Shown: in pieces, positions 1-13,381 of the stretch | How the letters are laid out: every line of letters starts with the position of its first letter | How positions within the stretch are numbered: the stretch's first letter is position 1 | Origin: Candidatus Pantoea gossypiicola | GTDB lineage: Bacteria; Pseudomonadota; Gammaproteobacteria; Enterobacterales; Enterobacteriaceae | Length of the DNA: 64,000 nucleotides | Reading direction: 5' to 3' | Assembly: GCF_008632075.1 (NCBI RefSeq) | Contig: NZ_VWVM01000007.1 | Location: 1 to 64,000 of the forward strand | The notes under the pieces: generated by a model | What the model was told of the DNA's origin: nothing | The model's database searches: none | Seen by the model: the letters and a program-made list of their open reading frames with translations, nothing else | Program-made: the position numbers and the translations under genes

Positions 1-475
<475 letters not shown>

Positions 476-531
476 TTACGTTGTGCCTTCACCATCTGGG
501 TGAAGGCATCAGTTCAAATTTAAACCGTAGC

Positions 532-2670
<2,139 letters not shown>

Positions 2671-2739
2671 TCAAAATTAGTCAACCCCAGCGGGTTGGCC
2701 ATTTGGGCGCCCGCTGGTTTAACAATAACTACGCGACTG

Positions 2740-3783
<1,044 letters not shown>

Positions 3784-3805
3784 GAAATAACCAGGTTTTA
3801 GCCGA

Positions 3806-4093
3806 TTACCAGACCATTTGTTGCTGATGCCTGCTCGTTAGCGTGACAAAGCCAGTATAGTCTATTGACTGCACGCTGGTCGAAATTTGTTCAGTGAGTC
3901 CGCGCGCCTGGACATCCTCAGCAAGCACCCACAGCGTGGCTTCACATTCTGATAGCCGCATCAGTACGCGACTGCCCGCTAAGGCAGCCAGCACGCCATC
4001 CTGCAGTAGCAGCAGGTCATCACCCTCACCCGCGATTAAAAGCAGGGTTTCGAGGTCACAGTGTGCCGGTGAATGTATTAAGGTGTGCAGCAT
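3806..4093 (-). CDS. tusB: Sulfurtransferase complex subunit TusB
   Basis: TusB is part of the TusBCD heterohexamer that relays persulfide sulfur from TusA to TusE and on to MnmA for 2-thiolation of the wobble uridine of some tRNAs. The 95-residue protein has the usual length and the DsrH-like fold signature (MLHTLIHSPA start). It is the last gene of yheO-tusDCB, 9 bases after tusC and just before the str promoter, the same arrangement as in E. coli. Confidence 0.93.
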   Translation of the reverse strand: MLHTLIHSPAHCDLETLLLIAGEGDDLLLLQDGVLAALAGSRVLMRLSECEATLWVLAEDVQARGLTEQISTSVQSIDYTGFVTLTSRHQQQMVW

Positions 4094-4102
4094 TAACGTC
4101 TC

Positions 4103-4462
4103 TTAAAAAGTCAGAATGCGATCGTAGCTGGCCAGCGTCTGCCGCAGCGCCGGCGCGTCCAGTAGCGTAACATTCAGCAACCGGTGAGCGTCAATCGCTA
4201 ATCCACGTGCTATCAGCGATGTCCGGCAGAGATAGCACTGTTCAATGTCATACAGCGCCAGCACGCCAAAGGTCGCGGCATAGTGACGACTCTTAATCGC
4301 CTCAGGCTGCTGGTGCTGATTAAGCTGCAGCACGCCATCACCAATAAAAAACAGGCCGATATCTTCACTGAGTGCGCCCGTAGCCAGCGCAGCATCCAGC
4401 CCCTCGCGCCCTGCGCTGCTACCGTGCGGTGCCCGGGTAAAGACAAATGCGACACGATTCAT
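4103..4462 (-). CDS. tusC: Sulfurtransferase complex subunit TusC
   Basis: TusC is the DsrF-like subunit of TusBCD in the sulfur relay for tRNA 2-thiouridine. The 119-residue protein begins [14 protein letters not shown], a typical DsrE/DsrF first strand. Its start overlaps the tusD stop by one base and it is followed closely by tusB, so the three subunits should be made together. Confidence 0.93.
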   Translation of the reverse strand: MNRVAFVFTRAPHGSSAGREGLDAALATGALSEDIGLFFIGDGVLQLNQHQQPEAIKSRHYAATFGVLALYDIEQCYLCRTSLIARGLAIDAHRLLNVTLLDAPALRQTLASYDRILTF

Positions 4463-4848
4463 CAGAACTGCACCATACGTTCACAGCTCAGCGCCGCTTC
4501 TGCCAGCGCACCCAGCCCGCTCAGTGTAAAACCCGGCTGCAGGTTACTGCCCGCCAGCTGGAGTCGGGCCGCTTCCTGCTGATCGCTGACGCCACGCCGT
4601 AGCGCAGCCGCTACACAGATGTTCAGTGCCACACCCTCCTCCTGATGTAATGCCTGCCACGCGCGTACCAGATCAAACTCATCGCTGGCCGGTGCCGTCA
4701 GCTGGTTAGCGTTCAGCACGCCTTCGCGATAAAAGAAAACGCTGTCAAGCTGATGGCCTGCCGCCAGCAGTGCGCGGGCAAACAGATATGCACTGGTCGC
4801 CTGTTGCGTACCGTAAGCCGGACCGGTGACCAGCAGGGTATAGCGCAT
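4462..4848 (-). CDS. tusD: Sulfurtransferase complex subunit TusD, catalytic
   Basis: TusD accepts sulfur from TusA as a persulfide on its active cysteine and passes it to TusE. The 128-residue protein keeps this cysteine at position 78 ([13 protein letters not shown]), the same number as in E. coli. The start codon overlaps the stop of yheO (TAATG), which suggests translational coupling and supports this start. Confidence 0.95.
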   Translation of the reverse strand: MRYTLLVTGPAYGTQQATSAYLFARALLAAGHQLDSVFFYREGVLNANQLTAPASDEFDLVRAWQALHQEEGVALNICVAAALRRGVSDQQEAARLQLAGSNLQPGFTLSGLGALAEAALSCERMVQF

Positions 4849-5570
4849 TACCGATCCTGTCCCTGAAAGTCGCCATTTTTAAACTGGCGGATGTAGAGAT
4901 AGACGGTGTGCTTCGAAATGTTCAGCCGATCGGCCACCTGGTTGATGGCATCTTTGATATCGAAGATTCCCTTCTCATACAGGTTCAACACAATCTGGCG
5001 ATTCTTGGCGTTGTTGGACACATTGCGATCAGCGCTGACCTCTTCAATGGTGAACTCCAGCGTCTGCATCACCAGATCATCGACCGAACTGGCAAAGTTG
5101 ACGTTGGAGTCAACCTGCTGCATTTCTGGCGGCATAAAGGTCGACATGATCTGTGAGAAAGGGACATCCAGGTTCATGTTGATGCAGAGCAGGCCAATGA
5201 CCCGCTGCTGACGGTTGCGAATCGCAATGGTGACCGACTTCATCAGCACGCCACTTTTAGCACGTGTGAAATAGGCACGTGAAACATTACTGTCCGCGCC
5301 ATGCATATCATGCAGCATACGCAGGGCCAGATCGGTAATCGGCGAACCGACCTTACGGCCGGTGTGTTCACCATTGGCGATACGCACGGCCGAACACTTA
5401 AGGTCTTCCAGCGAATGCAGGACAATTTCACAATGCGAGCCGATCAACATCGCCAGGCCATCCACGACAGCCTCGTACGATTTCAGAATATCGTAATCAG
5501 TTTCTTCGAACGGGCGCTGCTCCAGAAGATCGAAGTCGCTCAGTTCACCCGGATTGAATGGATTAGACAT
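4848..5570 (-). CDS. yheO: YheO-family transcriptional regulator (PAS-like plus HTH)
   Basis: A 240-residue DNA-binding protein of the YheO family. A PAS-like YheO domain covers about residues 25-140 and a C-terminal helix-turn-helix lies at about 190-230 ([18 protein letters not shown]). Its target is not established in this sequence; as first gene of an operon with tusDCB it may influence tRNA thiolation or sulfur metabolism, but this is inference from position only. The gene order matches E. coli. Confidence 0.92.
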   Translation of the reverse strand: MSNPFNPGELSDFDLLEQRPFEETDYDILKSYEAVVDGLAMLIGSHCEIVLHSLEDLKCSAVRIANGEHTGRKVGSPITDLALRMLHDMHGADSNVSRAYFTRAKSGVLMKSVTIAIRNRQQRVIGLLCINMNLDVPFSQIMSTFMPPEMQQVDSNVNFASSVDDLVMQTLEFTIEEVSADRNVSNNAKNRQIVLNLYEKGIFDIKDAINQVADRLNISKHTVYLYIRQFKNGDFQGQDR

Positions 5571-5707
5571 TGAAGAGTATCACCCTGAATGGCTGGAGCC
5601 TGTCACAGCGGCTTATGGGCAGACTCAATATTGGGATAATTAGGCAGGCATTAGTCTGGCAAATGTCGTCGGCTTATGCCAGAGGTTTGTCGTGAAGCTA
5701 AAATGAA

Positions 5708-5729
5708 ACCGCCGCCCGGAGGCGGCGGT
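5708..5729 (-). terminator. Terminator after fkpA
   Basis: A perfect 9-bp stem (ACCGCCGCC / GGCGGCGGT) with a 4-base loop. Read on the minus strand it is followed by TTTCATTTT, so it fits an intrinsic terminator just after the fkpA stop codon. Confidence 0.8.
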
Positions 5730-5736
5730 CAACAGA

Positions 5737-6582
5737 TTACTGCGCTTTTTCTGCAGCAGCAGGCGCAGGAGCCTGTGCTTTTTCATCTGCTTTTGGCGCG
5801 GGTTTGATATCAAGCAGTTCAACATCAAAGACCAGGGTGGAGTTAGCCGGAATGCCCGGAACGCCATTTTTACCGTAAGCCAGATTCGGTGGGATCACCA
5901 GCTTGATTTTGCCGCCTTTCTTCACGTGCTTCAGACCTTCAGTCCAGCCTGGGATCACACCGTCCAGACGGAATGAGAGTGGCTCGCCACGGGTATAAGA
6001 GTTGTCGAATTCATTACCGTCGATCAGCGTACCTTTGTAGTTAACCACGACAGTATCGCTATCTTTAGGTGCGTCGCCGGTACCTTCTTTCTCAACTTTA
6101 TATAACAGGCCGCTTTCGGTTTTCTTCACGCCGCTCTCTTTAGCAAATTTGGTCGCGAAAGCGTCGCCCTTTTCAGCGTTCTCTTTCGCATCTTTTTCCA
6201 TTTTCGCTGAGGCTGCGCCTTTCACGCGGCCTTCAAAGGATTGCAATGTCTGCTCAATCTCTTCGTCAGACAGTTTGCTCTTGCCACCAAACGCATCCTG
6301 AACACCAGCAATCAGCTGCTGCTTATCCAGTTTGATACCCAGTTTTTCCTGTTCCTTCAGGGAGTTGTCCATGTAGCGACCCAGTGAAGCACCCAGTGCA
6401 TAGGCAGACTGCTGGTCTTCATCTTTGAAGGCCGCATTCTTAGGTGCCTGAGGCGCGGACTGTGGCGCGGCGGCTGGTGCAGCCTGTGGTGCCGCAGCGG
6501 TGTCTGCTGCCATTGCCATTGATGCATTCAGTGCAACAGCCATGGTGGTAGCTAACAATGTGACTTTAAACAGTGATTTCAT
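5737..6582 (-). CDS. fkpA: FKBP-type peptidyl-prolyl isomerase FkpA, periplasmic
   Basis: FkpA is a periplasmic chaperone and proline cis-trans isomerase. From the ATG at 6582 the protein has 281 residues: a signal peptide of about 25 residues ending AMA, an Ala/Pro/Gln-rich linker, the helical dimerisation domain, and an FKBP domain with typical motifs (GKTLIDG-like GTLIDGNEFDNS, IPPNLAYG). An Ala/Pro/Lys-rich tail of about 25 residues extends the C-terminus. A longer frame reaches further upstream, but the signal peptide and the sigma-E-like promoter upstream fix the start at 6582. It is divergent from slyX. Confidence 0.96.
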   Translation of the reverse strand: MKSLFKVTLLATTMAVALNASMAMAADTAAAPQAAPAAAPQSAPQAPKNAAFKDEDQQSAYALGASLGRYMDNSLKEQEKLGIKLDKQQLIAGVQDAFGGKSKLSDEEIEQTLQSFEGRVKGAASAKMEKDAKENAEKGDAFATKFAKESGVKKTESGLLYKVEKEGTGDAPKDSDTVVVNYKGTLIDGNEFDNSYTRGEPLSFRLDGVIPGWTEGLKHVKKGGKIKLVIPPNLAYGKNGVPGIPANSTLVFDVELLDIKPAPKADEKAQAPAPAAAEKAQ

Positions 6583-6697
6583 CCATTCTCCAAAACCGAA
6601 GCGTCTAACCTCGGGAAACATTGCGGACTTCAGAGCCCACACTATAACTTTACGTGGCAGTGTCGAACACTCCCACAATGTAATTACCCGGTCTACC

Positions 6698-6725
6698 TCC
6701 GACCTTTATAACATCGGGAAGTTTC
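6698..6725 (-). promoter_or_regulatory. Sigma-E-like promoter of fkpA
   Basis: On the minus strand GAAACTT (6719-6725; consensus GGAACTT) is followed after 16 bases by TCGGA (6698-6702; consensus near TCTGA). It lies about 115 bases before the fkpA start. fkpA is a known envelope-stress gene of the sigma-E regulon in E. coli. Confidence 0.6.
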
Positions 6726-6851
6726 ATCAGAGATGATGCCGCGCTGCCTTTTTTCAAGCGCAACGCCTCCGGGCGTAAAAAAAACAGGTGATTCCTGGCA
6801 TTCAGGTCGTAGAATCACGCCCCGAGTCGCACCTTAACAGAGGAACAGGTC

Positions 6852-7070
6852 ATGCAACAATCTGAGTGGGAACAGCGTCTGGAGACGTTAGAGAGCAAAC
6901 TGGCCTTTCAGGAGATGACCATTGAGCAGCTGAACAGCGCGGTGGTTCAGCACGAGCTGGAGATGAACAAGATGCGTGAGCAGATGCGCATTTTAACCGA
7001 CAAGCTCAAAGCAAATGCGCCATCGATGGTCGCCTCGCAGTCTGAAGAGACGCCTCCGCCACACTACTGA
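6852..7070 (+). CDS. slyX: SlyX, small coiled-coil protein
   Basis: A 72-residue protein of the SlyX family, of unknown biochemical role. Nearly the whole chain is a predicted coiled coil with heptad-spaced Leu/Met ([18 protein letters not shown]), ending in the family tail PPPHY. The start at 6852 follows a good ribosome site (AGAGGAACAGGTC). It stands between divergent fkpA and convergent slyD, as in E. coli. Confidence 0.94.
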   Translation: MQQSEWEQRLETLESKLAFQEMTIEQLNSAVVQHELEMNKMREQMRILTDKLKANAPSMVASQSEETPPPHY

Positions 7071-7128
7071 TGGTGGGCGGTATCTGGCCCTGGTTCTGCC
7101 GGGCCGGATCAGAGTATCAGCCAAAAGA

Positions 7129-7150
7129 AAGGCCACCCGGAGGTGGCCTT
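7129..7150 (-). terminator. Terminator after slyD
   Basis: Perfect 9-bp stem (AAGGCCACC / GGTGGCCTT) with a 4-base loop, lying between the convergent genes slyX and slyD. On the minus strand it is followed by TCTTTTGG, so it serves slyD best. Confidence 0.75.
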
Positions 7151-7167
7151 GAAAGGTCTGGTGAGAC

Positions 7168-7716
7168 TTAGTGGCTGCAGCCGCAACCGCCAGTACCACA
7201 ACCGCCTTTACCGTGGTCGTGGCCGTGATCGTGGTCATGATGATGGCCATCTGCACCGTGAACGTGGCCATGAGCCAGCTCTTCCGGTGTGGCTTCACGG
7301 ATAGCAACCACCTCAACATTGAAGTTCAGGTTCTGACCCGCCAGCATGTGGTTACCATCAACCACGACGTGATCGTCTTCCACTTCGGTGATTTCTACCG
7401 GTACCGGACCCTGATCGGTCTCTGCCAGGAAGCGCATGCCAACCTGCAGTTCGTCAACGCCCATGAAGACGTCTTTAGGTACGCGCTGCACCAGATTGTC
7501 ATCATATTGACCGTAAGCATCGTTTGCCGGGATATGCACGTCAAACTTGTCGCCGGCAACGTGGTTTTCCAGCGCATTTTCCAGACCAGAAATCAGGGAA
7601 CCATGACCGTGCAGGTAGTCTAACGGTGCACTCACCGGTGACTCGTCAACTAACACGCCGTCTTCTGTACGTACCTGATAGGCCAGGCTTACCACCAGGT
7701 CTTTTGCTACTTTCAT
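7168..7716 (-). CDS. slyD: FKBP-type prolyl isomerase and metallochaperone SlyD
   Basis: SlyD is a cytoplasmic prolyl isomerase and chaperone that also binds nickel for hydrogenase maturation. The 182-residue protein has the FKBP domain with the inserted flap (about residues 1-150) and a metal-binding tail rich in His, Cys and Gly (HHHDHDHGHDHGKGG, then CGTGGCGCSH). The tail is somewhat shorter than in E. coli (196 residues in all). The ATG at 7716 (MKVAKDLVVSL) matches the family start; longer readings upstream lack support. Confidence 0.97.
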   Translation of the reverse strand: MKVAKDLVVSLAYQVRTEDGVLVDESPVSAPLDYLHGHGSLISGLENALENHVAGDKFDVHIPANDAYGQYDDNLVQRVPKDVFMGVDELQVGMRFLAETDQGPVPVEITEVEDDHVVVDGNHMLAGQNLNFNVEVVAIREATPEELAHGHVHGADGHHHDHDHGHDHGKGGCGTGGCGCSH

Positions 7717-7913
7717 GATATCTCCTAACCGTTGAGAGCTGAGATCCCGTCTCATTGGTCTATTCTTGCGTGCAATAACACCAACCAGAAAGGTTCGGGG
7801 TTGAGTACAAGAGGGGTTTCACTTTCTCTTGCGACTTCAGCCTTAATGGCGTCAATTGTAACGGAATTCAATCCCGCTGTAAGTTTAAGCGTGAAAAAAG
7901 CTGCCCGATTCCA

Positions 7914-8108
7914 CTATTCAGGATGAAAAATGCCGATAACCTGCTCGTTAGTGCGAACCTGATCGCGCGCCTGCTTATCTGCCTCACGCATCTGATGACC
8001 ACACTTGACGCACTCCACCACATCCACATTGTTTTCACGCCACATTGCCAGCGTGTCCTTCTCCTGGCAGTGCGGGCATGTCGCACCAGCAATAAAACGT
8101 TTACGCAT
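7914..8108 (-). CDS. yheV: YheV-family putative zinc ribbon protein
   Basis: A 64-residue protein with two CxxC pairs, Cys11/Cys14 (CPHC) and Cys33/Cys36 (CVKC), expected to hold one zinc ion in a zinc-ribbon fold. Its function is unknown. It starts 23 bases after the kefB stop on the same strand, so it probably belongs to the kefG-kefB-yheV unit, as in E. coli. Confidence 0.92.
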   Translation of the reverse strand: MRKRFIAGATCPHCQEKDTLAMWRENNVDVVECVKCGHQMREADKQARDQVRTNEQVIGIFHPE

Positions 8109-8131
8109 GAGCTTCTACCTGTTTAAAAAGG

Positions 8132-9940
8132 TTATTGATCATCGTCCCAGCCGTCGATCTGCCGCTTTTCGCGCTGCATTTCGCGCTGGAAGATATCTTC
8201 CAGTTCACGCCGGGCTTCACGGACGCGTGAGGCCTGCGCCGCGCTTTCAGAGAGCGTCGGTACCAGCTCGCGCAGCATCCGCATATCAAGCCGGCGGAAA
8301 TGCTGCTGGGCGCGATGCGCCTGATGGGGATGCATCCCCAGCGACATTAATGTTTTACGGCCCAGCTCCAGCGCACTGGAGAATGTCTCACGCGAGAACT
8401 GTGTAACGCCTGCCTGTAGCAGCTCATGCGCTTCCACACGGCCCCGGGCGCGCGCCTGAATCTGCAGCTGCGGAAAATGCTGCTGGCACAGGTGCACGAT
8501 AGTCATCACATCTTCCGGCTCATTACAGGTGATCACAATCGACTGCGCGCTGGCTGCACCGGCGGCACGCAGTAGCTCCAGCTCTGTGGCATCACCGTAA
8601 TAGACCTTATAGCCATATTTACGCATCAGACTCACGACACTGATGTCGCGCTCCAGCACGGTAATGCGTTTGTTGTTCGCCATCAGCAGGCGGCCTATCA
8701 CCTGACCAAAGCGACCAAAGCCCACCACAATCACCTGCGGCTGATCATCTTCGACAAAGTGTTTCTCTGCATTTTCGTCCGGCTCATTAAAGCGGCGAGC
8801 CAGCAGTCGGTCGATACCCTTCATCAGCAGCGGCGTGGTCATCATCGACAGCGTCACGGTCACCAGCAGCATCGGCAACTGGTCGCCTGAGAAGAGTTTC
8901 GCCGACGAGGCCGCTGAAAAAAGCACAAAGGCGAACTCGCCGCCCTGACTCAGTACGCCAGCAAACTGCTGTCGCTCGGAACTGCGCAGACCATAAATGC
9001 GCGCCAGCAGATAGAGCACCAGCGTTTTCACCGCCACCAGCGTCACCACGCCCAGCAGGATGGTCACAATATGGGTATAGAGCACACCGAGGTTGAGCGC
9101 CATGCCCACCGAAATAAAGAACAGGCCCAGCAGTAACCCCTTAAACGGGTCGATAGCGACTTCCAGCTCATGCCGGTATTCACTTTCTGCCAGCAGGATC
9201 CCGGCAATAAAGGTGCCCAGCGCCATCGACAGGCCCAGCGCATCCATAAACAGCGCCGAACCCAGCACCAGCAGCAGCGACGCCGCGGTAAAGACCTCAC
9301 GGACACCTGATGCGGCGATATAGCGGAAGATAGGCCGCAGCAGATAACGCCCACCCACCAGCATCCCGGCAAACGCCAGCACTTTCATGCCGACCTTCAT
9401 CCAGTCGATATGGCCGCTGTCGGTTCCGGCCAGCAGCGGGATCAGCGCCAGGGCCGGGATCACCGCGATATCCTGAAACAGCAGCACCGAAAAGCCCAGC
9501 TGCCCCGCTTCGCTGCGGTTCATACCTTTATCCATCATCAGCTGCAGCGCCATGGCGGTCGAAGACATCGCCAGACCAATCCCGCCGATGATTGCCGCCT
9601 GCCAGCTAAAGTCGGTCAGCCATAATAAGCCGCCCAGAATGGCTGCTGAGAAGATCACCTGCGCTGCGCCGACGCCAAAAATGGAGCGGCGCAGCGCCCA
9701 CAGCTTTGCCGGGTTCAGCTCCAGCCCGATAATAAACATCAGGAAAACCACGCCAAGCTCAGAGAAGTGGAGAATCTCATCGACGTCGCTGATAAAGCCT
9801 AATCCCCAGGGGCCGATGGCGATACCCGCCACCAGATAGCCCAGAACTGCACCAATACCGAGGCGAGCTGCCACCGGTACAATCAATACCGCCGCGACCA
9901 GATAAATCACCCCGGCGGTCAGCAGCGTTTGCCCTTCCAT
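8132..9940 (-). CDS. kefB: Glutathione-regulated potassium/proton antiporter KefB
   Basis: KefB releases potassium in exchange for protons when glutathione adducts of electrophiles form, acidifying and protecting the cell. The 602-residue protein has a 12-13 segment CPA2 membrane domain (residues 1 to about 380) and a C-terminal RCK/KTN domain starting near residue 402, with nucleotide motif GFGRFG at 407-412. The start codon follows the kefG stop directly (TAGATG), so translation is probably coupled to that of its ancillary subunit. Confidence 0.97.
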   Translation of the reverse strand: MEGQTLLTAGVIYLVAAVLIVPVAARLGIGAVLGYLVAGIAIGPWGLGFISDVDEILHFSELGVVFLMFIIGLELNPAKLWALRRSIFGVGAAQVIFSAAILGGLLWLTDFSWQAAIIGGIGLAMSSTAMALQLMMDKGMNRSEAGQLGFSVLLFQDIAVIPALALIPLLAGTDSGHIDWMKVGMKVLAFAGMLVGGRYLLRPIFRYIAASGVREVFTAASLLLVLGSALFMDALGLSMALGTFIAGILLAESEYRHELEVAIDPFKGLLLGLFFISVGMALNLGVLYTHIVTILLGVVTLVAVKTLVLYLLARIYGLRSSERQQFAGVLSQGGEFAFVLFSAASSAKLFSGDQLPMLLVTVTLSMMTTPLLMKGIDRLLARRFNEPDENAEKHFVEDDQPQVIVVGFGRFGQVIGRLLMANNKRITVLERDISVVSLMRKYGYKVYYGDATELELLRAAGAASAQSIVITCNEPEDVMTIVHLCQQHFPQLQIQARARGRVEAHELLQAGVTQFSRETFSSALELGRKTLMSLGMHPHQAHRAQQHFRRLDMRMLRELVPTLSESAAQASRVREARRELEDIFQREMQREKRQIDGWDDDQ

Positions 9941-10492
9941 CTATACCCCTCCATTCGGCAGCGGTGCTGCCAGCCACTCGCCATAGGCGCGGGCATAATT
10001 TTTCATCAGTTCAGGACTCTGCCGACGCGCCCAGTAGACGATCATCGGCGGCATCCAGTGCATGCGGCACATCTGCGCAGTCAGCTCAAAAGGCCGCATA
10101 ATGTCATTGAGTGAATAGCGGTTCAGCCCCTGCTGTTTAAAGGCGCTCTCCGGCTCCCCGGTCGTCACAACGCTGCGCCAGTACTTGCCTTCCAGCGCAT
10201 TGCCATCCACGCCATTGGCAAAACCGCGCGACAGCACCCGATCCAGCCACTCTTTCAGCAGGGCCGGACAGCTATAGGTATAGAGCGGATGTTGAAAAAT
10301 GATGACATCATGTTCACGCAGTAGCTGCTGTTCATGATGAATATCGATAAAAAAATCCGGATAGGTGGCGTACAAATCGTGCACGGTGACGTGTTCCAGT
10401 GCCTGCGCCGACTGCAACAAAATCCGGTTAGCGACGGAATCCTGTAATTCCGGATGAGCAAAAAGCAGTAACACGCGGGGTGGCTGCGACAT
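9941..10492 (-). CDS. kefG: KefB ancillary quinone oxidoreductase KefG
   Basis: KefG is a flavodoxin-fold NAD(P)H:quinone oxidoreductase that binds KefB and is needed for its full activity. The start [16 protein letters not shown] at 10492 gives 183 residues, matching the family; an upstream in-frame ATG at 10516 would add 8 residues without family support. Motifs include [19 protein letters not shown] and TTGEPE. It is immediately adjacent to kefB. Confidence 0.95.
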   Translation of the reverse strand: MSQPPRVLLLFAHPELQDSVANRILLQSAQALEHVTVHDLYATYPDFFIDIHHEQQLLREHDVIIFQHPLYTYSCPALLKEWLDRVLSRGFANGVDGNALEGKYWRSVVTTGEPESAFKQQGLNRYSLNDIMRPFELTAQMCRMHWMPPMIVYWARRQSPELMKNYARAYGEWLAAPLPNGGV

Positions 10493-10604
10493 CCTTTCCC
10501 TCCAAAGCGTCGTCATTGGTGCGGTTTTCGGCTACCATGCACGACGCAGCAAAATCTCATTATGTTGCCAGTAAATTAACATATTCTGACGATACGGCGC
10601 TTAC

Positions 10605-12509
10605 ATGATTGTCTTCTCTGCCTTACAAATTCGTCGCGGCATCCGCGTCCTGCTCGACAACGCCACCGCCACCATTAATCCCGGTCAGAAGGTCGGGCTG
10701 GTGGGTAAAAACGGCTGTGGTAAATCCACGCTGCTGTCGCTGTTAAAAGGTGAGATCACCAGCGATGCCGGCACCGTCACCTTTCCTGCTCACTGGGCGC
10801 TGGCCTGGGTGAATCAGGAAACTCCCGCGCTGGATAAAGCTGCACTGGAGTACGTGATTGATGGCGATCGTCAGTTTCGCCAGCTTGAAGCAGAACTGGC
10901 GGACGCCAATCTGCGCGACGATGGCAATGCCATTGCGCTGCTGCATGGCAAACTGGACGCGGTGCAGGCGTGGAGCATCCATGCGCGCGCCTCCAGCCTG
11001 CTGCATGGTCTGGGCTTCAGTCAGGAACAGTTGCAGCGTCCGGTCAGCGACTTCTCCGGCGGCTGGCGTATGCGCCTTAACCTGGCGCAGGCGCTGATTT
11101 GCCCCTCCGACCTGCTGTTGCTGGATGAACCCACCAACCACCTCGATCTCGATGCGGTCATCTGGCTGGAGCGCTGGCTGAAGAGCTATGAAGGCACGCT
11201 GATCCTGATCTCGCACGATCGGGACTTCCTTGATCCGGTCATCGACAAAATTATTCATATCGAACAGGAGTCAATGTTCGAATACACCGGCAACTACAGC
11301 TCCTTTGAGCGACAGCGCGTCGCCAAGCTGGCTCAGCAGCAGGCGCTGTATGAAAGTCAGCAGGAGAAAGTGGCGCACTTACACAGCTACATTGATCGCT
11401 TCCGCGCCCAGGCCACCAAAGCGAAGCAGGCGCAGAGCCGCATCAAGATGCTGGAGCGGATGGAGATGATTGCGCCGGCCCATGTCGATAACCCGTTCAG
11501 CTTCACCTTCCGCAAGCCGGAGAATCTGCCCAACCCGATTCTGAAGATGGAGAAGGTCACCGCGGGCTATGGCGACCGTATCATTCTCGACGCCATCAAG
11601 CTCAACCTGGTTCCGGGATCGCGCATCGGCCTGCTGGGACGTAACGGGGCGGGTAAATCGACCCTGATCAAGCTGCTGGCGGGCGAGCTGGAAGCGATGG
11701 ACGGCAGGATGGGGCTGGCGAAAGGGATCAAGCTCGGTTACTTCGCCCAGCATCAGCTGGAGTACCTGCGGGCTGACGAGTCGCCGCTGCAGCATCTGTC
11801 GCGCATTGCGCCGAACGTGCTGGAGCAGCAGCTGCGCGACTATCTGGGTGGATTCGATTTCCGTGGCGATAAAGTCACTGAAAACACCGAACGCTTCTCC
11901 GGCGGTGAGAAGGCGCGACTGGTGCTGGCCCTGATTGTCTGGCAGCGCCCTAACCTGCTGCTGCTCGATGAACCTACCAACCACCTGGATCTCGATATGC
12001 GTCAGGCGCTGACCGAAGCGTTGATCGACTTCGAAGGGGCGCTGGTGGTGGTGTCGCACGACCGTCACCTGCTGCGTGCCACCACCGACGATCTTTATCT
12101 GGTGCACGATGGCAAAGTGGATGTGTTTGAGGGCGACCTCGAAGATTATCAGCAGTGGCTGAGCGATCTGCAGAAACAGCAGGCGCAACAGGATGCAGCA
12201 CCGAAGCAGGATAACGGCAACAGTGCCCAGGCGCGTAAAGATCAGAAGCGCCGCGATGCCGAACTCCGCACCCAGACGCAACCACTTCGCAAAGAGATCG
12301 AGAAGCTGGAAAAGCAGATGAGCAAATGGCAGAGCCAGCTGGCCGATGCCGAAGCGCAGCTCTCAGACAGTGCGATTTATGATCAGCGCCGTAAAGCGGA
12401 CCTGACCACCGCGCTGCAGCGTCAGGCCGAGAGTAAATCTGCGCTGGAAGAGGTTGAGATGGCGTGGCTGGAAGCCCAGGAACAGCTCGAACAGATGATG
12501 TCCTCATAA
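10605..12509 (+). CDS. yheS: ABC-F family ATPase YheS
   Basis: YheS is an ABC-F protein: two ATPase domains and no membrane part, acting on the ribosome to relieve stalling on certain nascent chains. The 634-residue protein has Walker A motifs GKNGCGKST (residues 34-42) and GRNGAGKST (about 345-353), each with signature and LLLDEPTNHLDLD Walker B, a charged interdomain linker, and a long C-terminal coiled coil. It is divergent from kefG and converges on the tau genes. Confidence 0.96.
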   Translation: MIVFSALQIRRGIRVLLDNATATINPGQKVGLVGKNGCGKSTLLSLLKGEITSDAGTVTFPAHWALAWVNQETPALDKAALEYVIDGDRQFRQLEAELADANLRDDGNAIALLHGKLDAVQAWSIHARASSLLHGLGFSQEQLQRPVSDFSGGWRMRLNLAQALICPSDLLLLDEPTNHLDLDAVIWLERWLKSYEGTLILISHDRDFLDPVIDKIIHIEQESMFEYTGNYSSFERQRVAKLAQQQALYESQQEKVAHLHSYIDRFRAQATKAKQAQSRIKMLERMEMIAPAHVDNPFSFTFRKPENLPNPILKMEKVTAGYGDRIILDAIKLNLVPGSRIGLLGRNGAGKSTLIKLLAGELEAMDGRMGLAKGIKLGYFAQHQLEYLRADESPLQHLSRIAPNVLEQQLRDYLGGFDFRGDKVTENTERFSGGEKARLVLALIVWQRPNLLLLDEPTNHLDLDMRQALTEALIDFEGALVVVSHDRHLLRATTDDLYLVHDGKVDVFEGDLEDYQQWLSDLQKQQAQQDAAPKQDNGNSAQARKDQKRRDAELRTQTQPLRKEIEKLEKQMSKWQSQLADAEAQLSDSAIYDQRRKADLTTALQRQAESKSALEEVEMAWLEAQEQLEQMMSS

Positions 12510-12512
12510 AAA

Positions 12513-12536
12513 ACGCTCCCCGCTCGCGGGGAGCGT
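12513..12536. terminator. Bidirectional terminator between yheS and tauD
   Basis: Perfect 10-bp GC-rich stem (ACGCTCCCCG / CGGGGAGCGT) with loop CTCG. On the minus strand it is followed by six T (strong for tauD); on the plus strand by CTCTTTC. Confidence 0.85.
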
Positions 12537-12541
12537 CTCTT

Positions 12542-13381
12542 TCAACGCGGTTTATCGCCCAGCACCGTCGCCCGCTGCATGATCCGCCGGGCAGGATAGT
12601 AGTCGGCATTAGCATAATGCTGCGTGACCCGATTATCCCAGATAGCCAGATCGTCTGGCTGCCAGCGCCAGCGCACCTGAAACTCGGGTTTGGTGGCATG
12701 CGCAAACAGGAAGCCCAACAGCGCATCACTCTCCTTCTCGCTTAACTCCACAATCCGCGTGGTAAAACCCTCATTCACAAACAGCGCTTTTTTGCCGCTG
12801 ACCGGATGCGTGCGGATCACCGGATGCTGCACTGGCGGATGCTTAGCCACCGCCTGCTGCCAGCGCTGATGCTCCTCTCTGGTTTTGCGGTACTTATACT
12901 CCTGAAACGACTTTTTGAAGTCATGCTCGGCACTCAGGCCTGCCAGCAGCTGCTTAAAGGGTTCTGAGAGTGCCTCGTAAGCTGCAATGCCGCTGGTCCA
13001 GAGCGTGTCACCGCCCGCCTCCGGCAACACTTTTGATGCCAGTAAAGCGATAGCTGGTGGCGTGTCGATAAAGGTAACGTCGGTGTGCCAGTTGTCGTTA
13101 TCCGGCGGATTATCCTGATGCGTATCCAGTACGATTATCTCCTCAACGCCTTGTGCGTGGGGATAGACCGGATGGATATGCAGGTCGCCAAAGCGGATCG
13201 CCAGGGCGCGATGCTGTTCCGGCGTAATTTTCTGGTCACGCAGAAACAGCACCTGGTGGCGCAGCAGGCCATGGTAAAGCTGTTCAAACTGCGCATCACT
13301 TAATGGCCGGGAGACATCCAGATTTGAAACCTGTGCGCCGATATAGGGGCCAAGCGGGGTAAAACTGAGACGTTCATTCAT
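12542..13381 (-). CDS. tauD: Taurine dioxygenase TauD
   Basis: TauD is the Fe(II)/2-oxoglutarate dioxygenase that hydroxylates taurine, releasing sulfite for sulfur assimilation and aminoacetaldehyde. The 279-residue protein carries the metal-binding HxD as His99/Asp101 (NWHTDVTF), numbered as in E. coli; the distal His and the 2-oxoglutarate Arg lie in the C-terminal part (WDNRVTQHY, YYPARRIMQR). It is the last gene of tauABCD, its start overlapping the tauC stop by 4 bases. Confidence 0.95.
   Translation of the reverse strand: MNERLSFTPLGPYIGAQVSNLDVSRPLSDAQFEQLYHGLLRHQVLFLRDQKITPEQHRALAIRFGDLHIHPVYPHAQGVEEIIVLDTHQDNPPDNDNWHTDVTFIDTPPAIALLASKVLPEAGGDTLWTSGIAAYEALSEPFKQLLAGLSAEHDFKKSFQEYKYRKTREEHQRWQQAVAKHPPVQHPVIRTHPVSGKKALFVNEGFTTRIVELSEKESDALLGFLFAHATKPEFQVRWRWQPDDLAIWDNRVTQHYANADYYPARRIMQRATVLGDKPR

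Noticed and set aside
11379-12281. Long minus-strand frame (300 codons) inside yheS
   Set aside because: Antisense to the second ATPase domain and linker of yheS, with no protein family signature.
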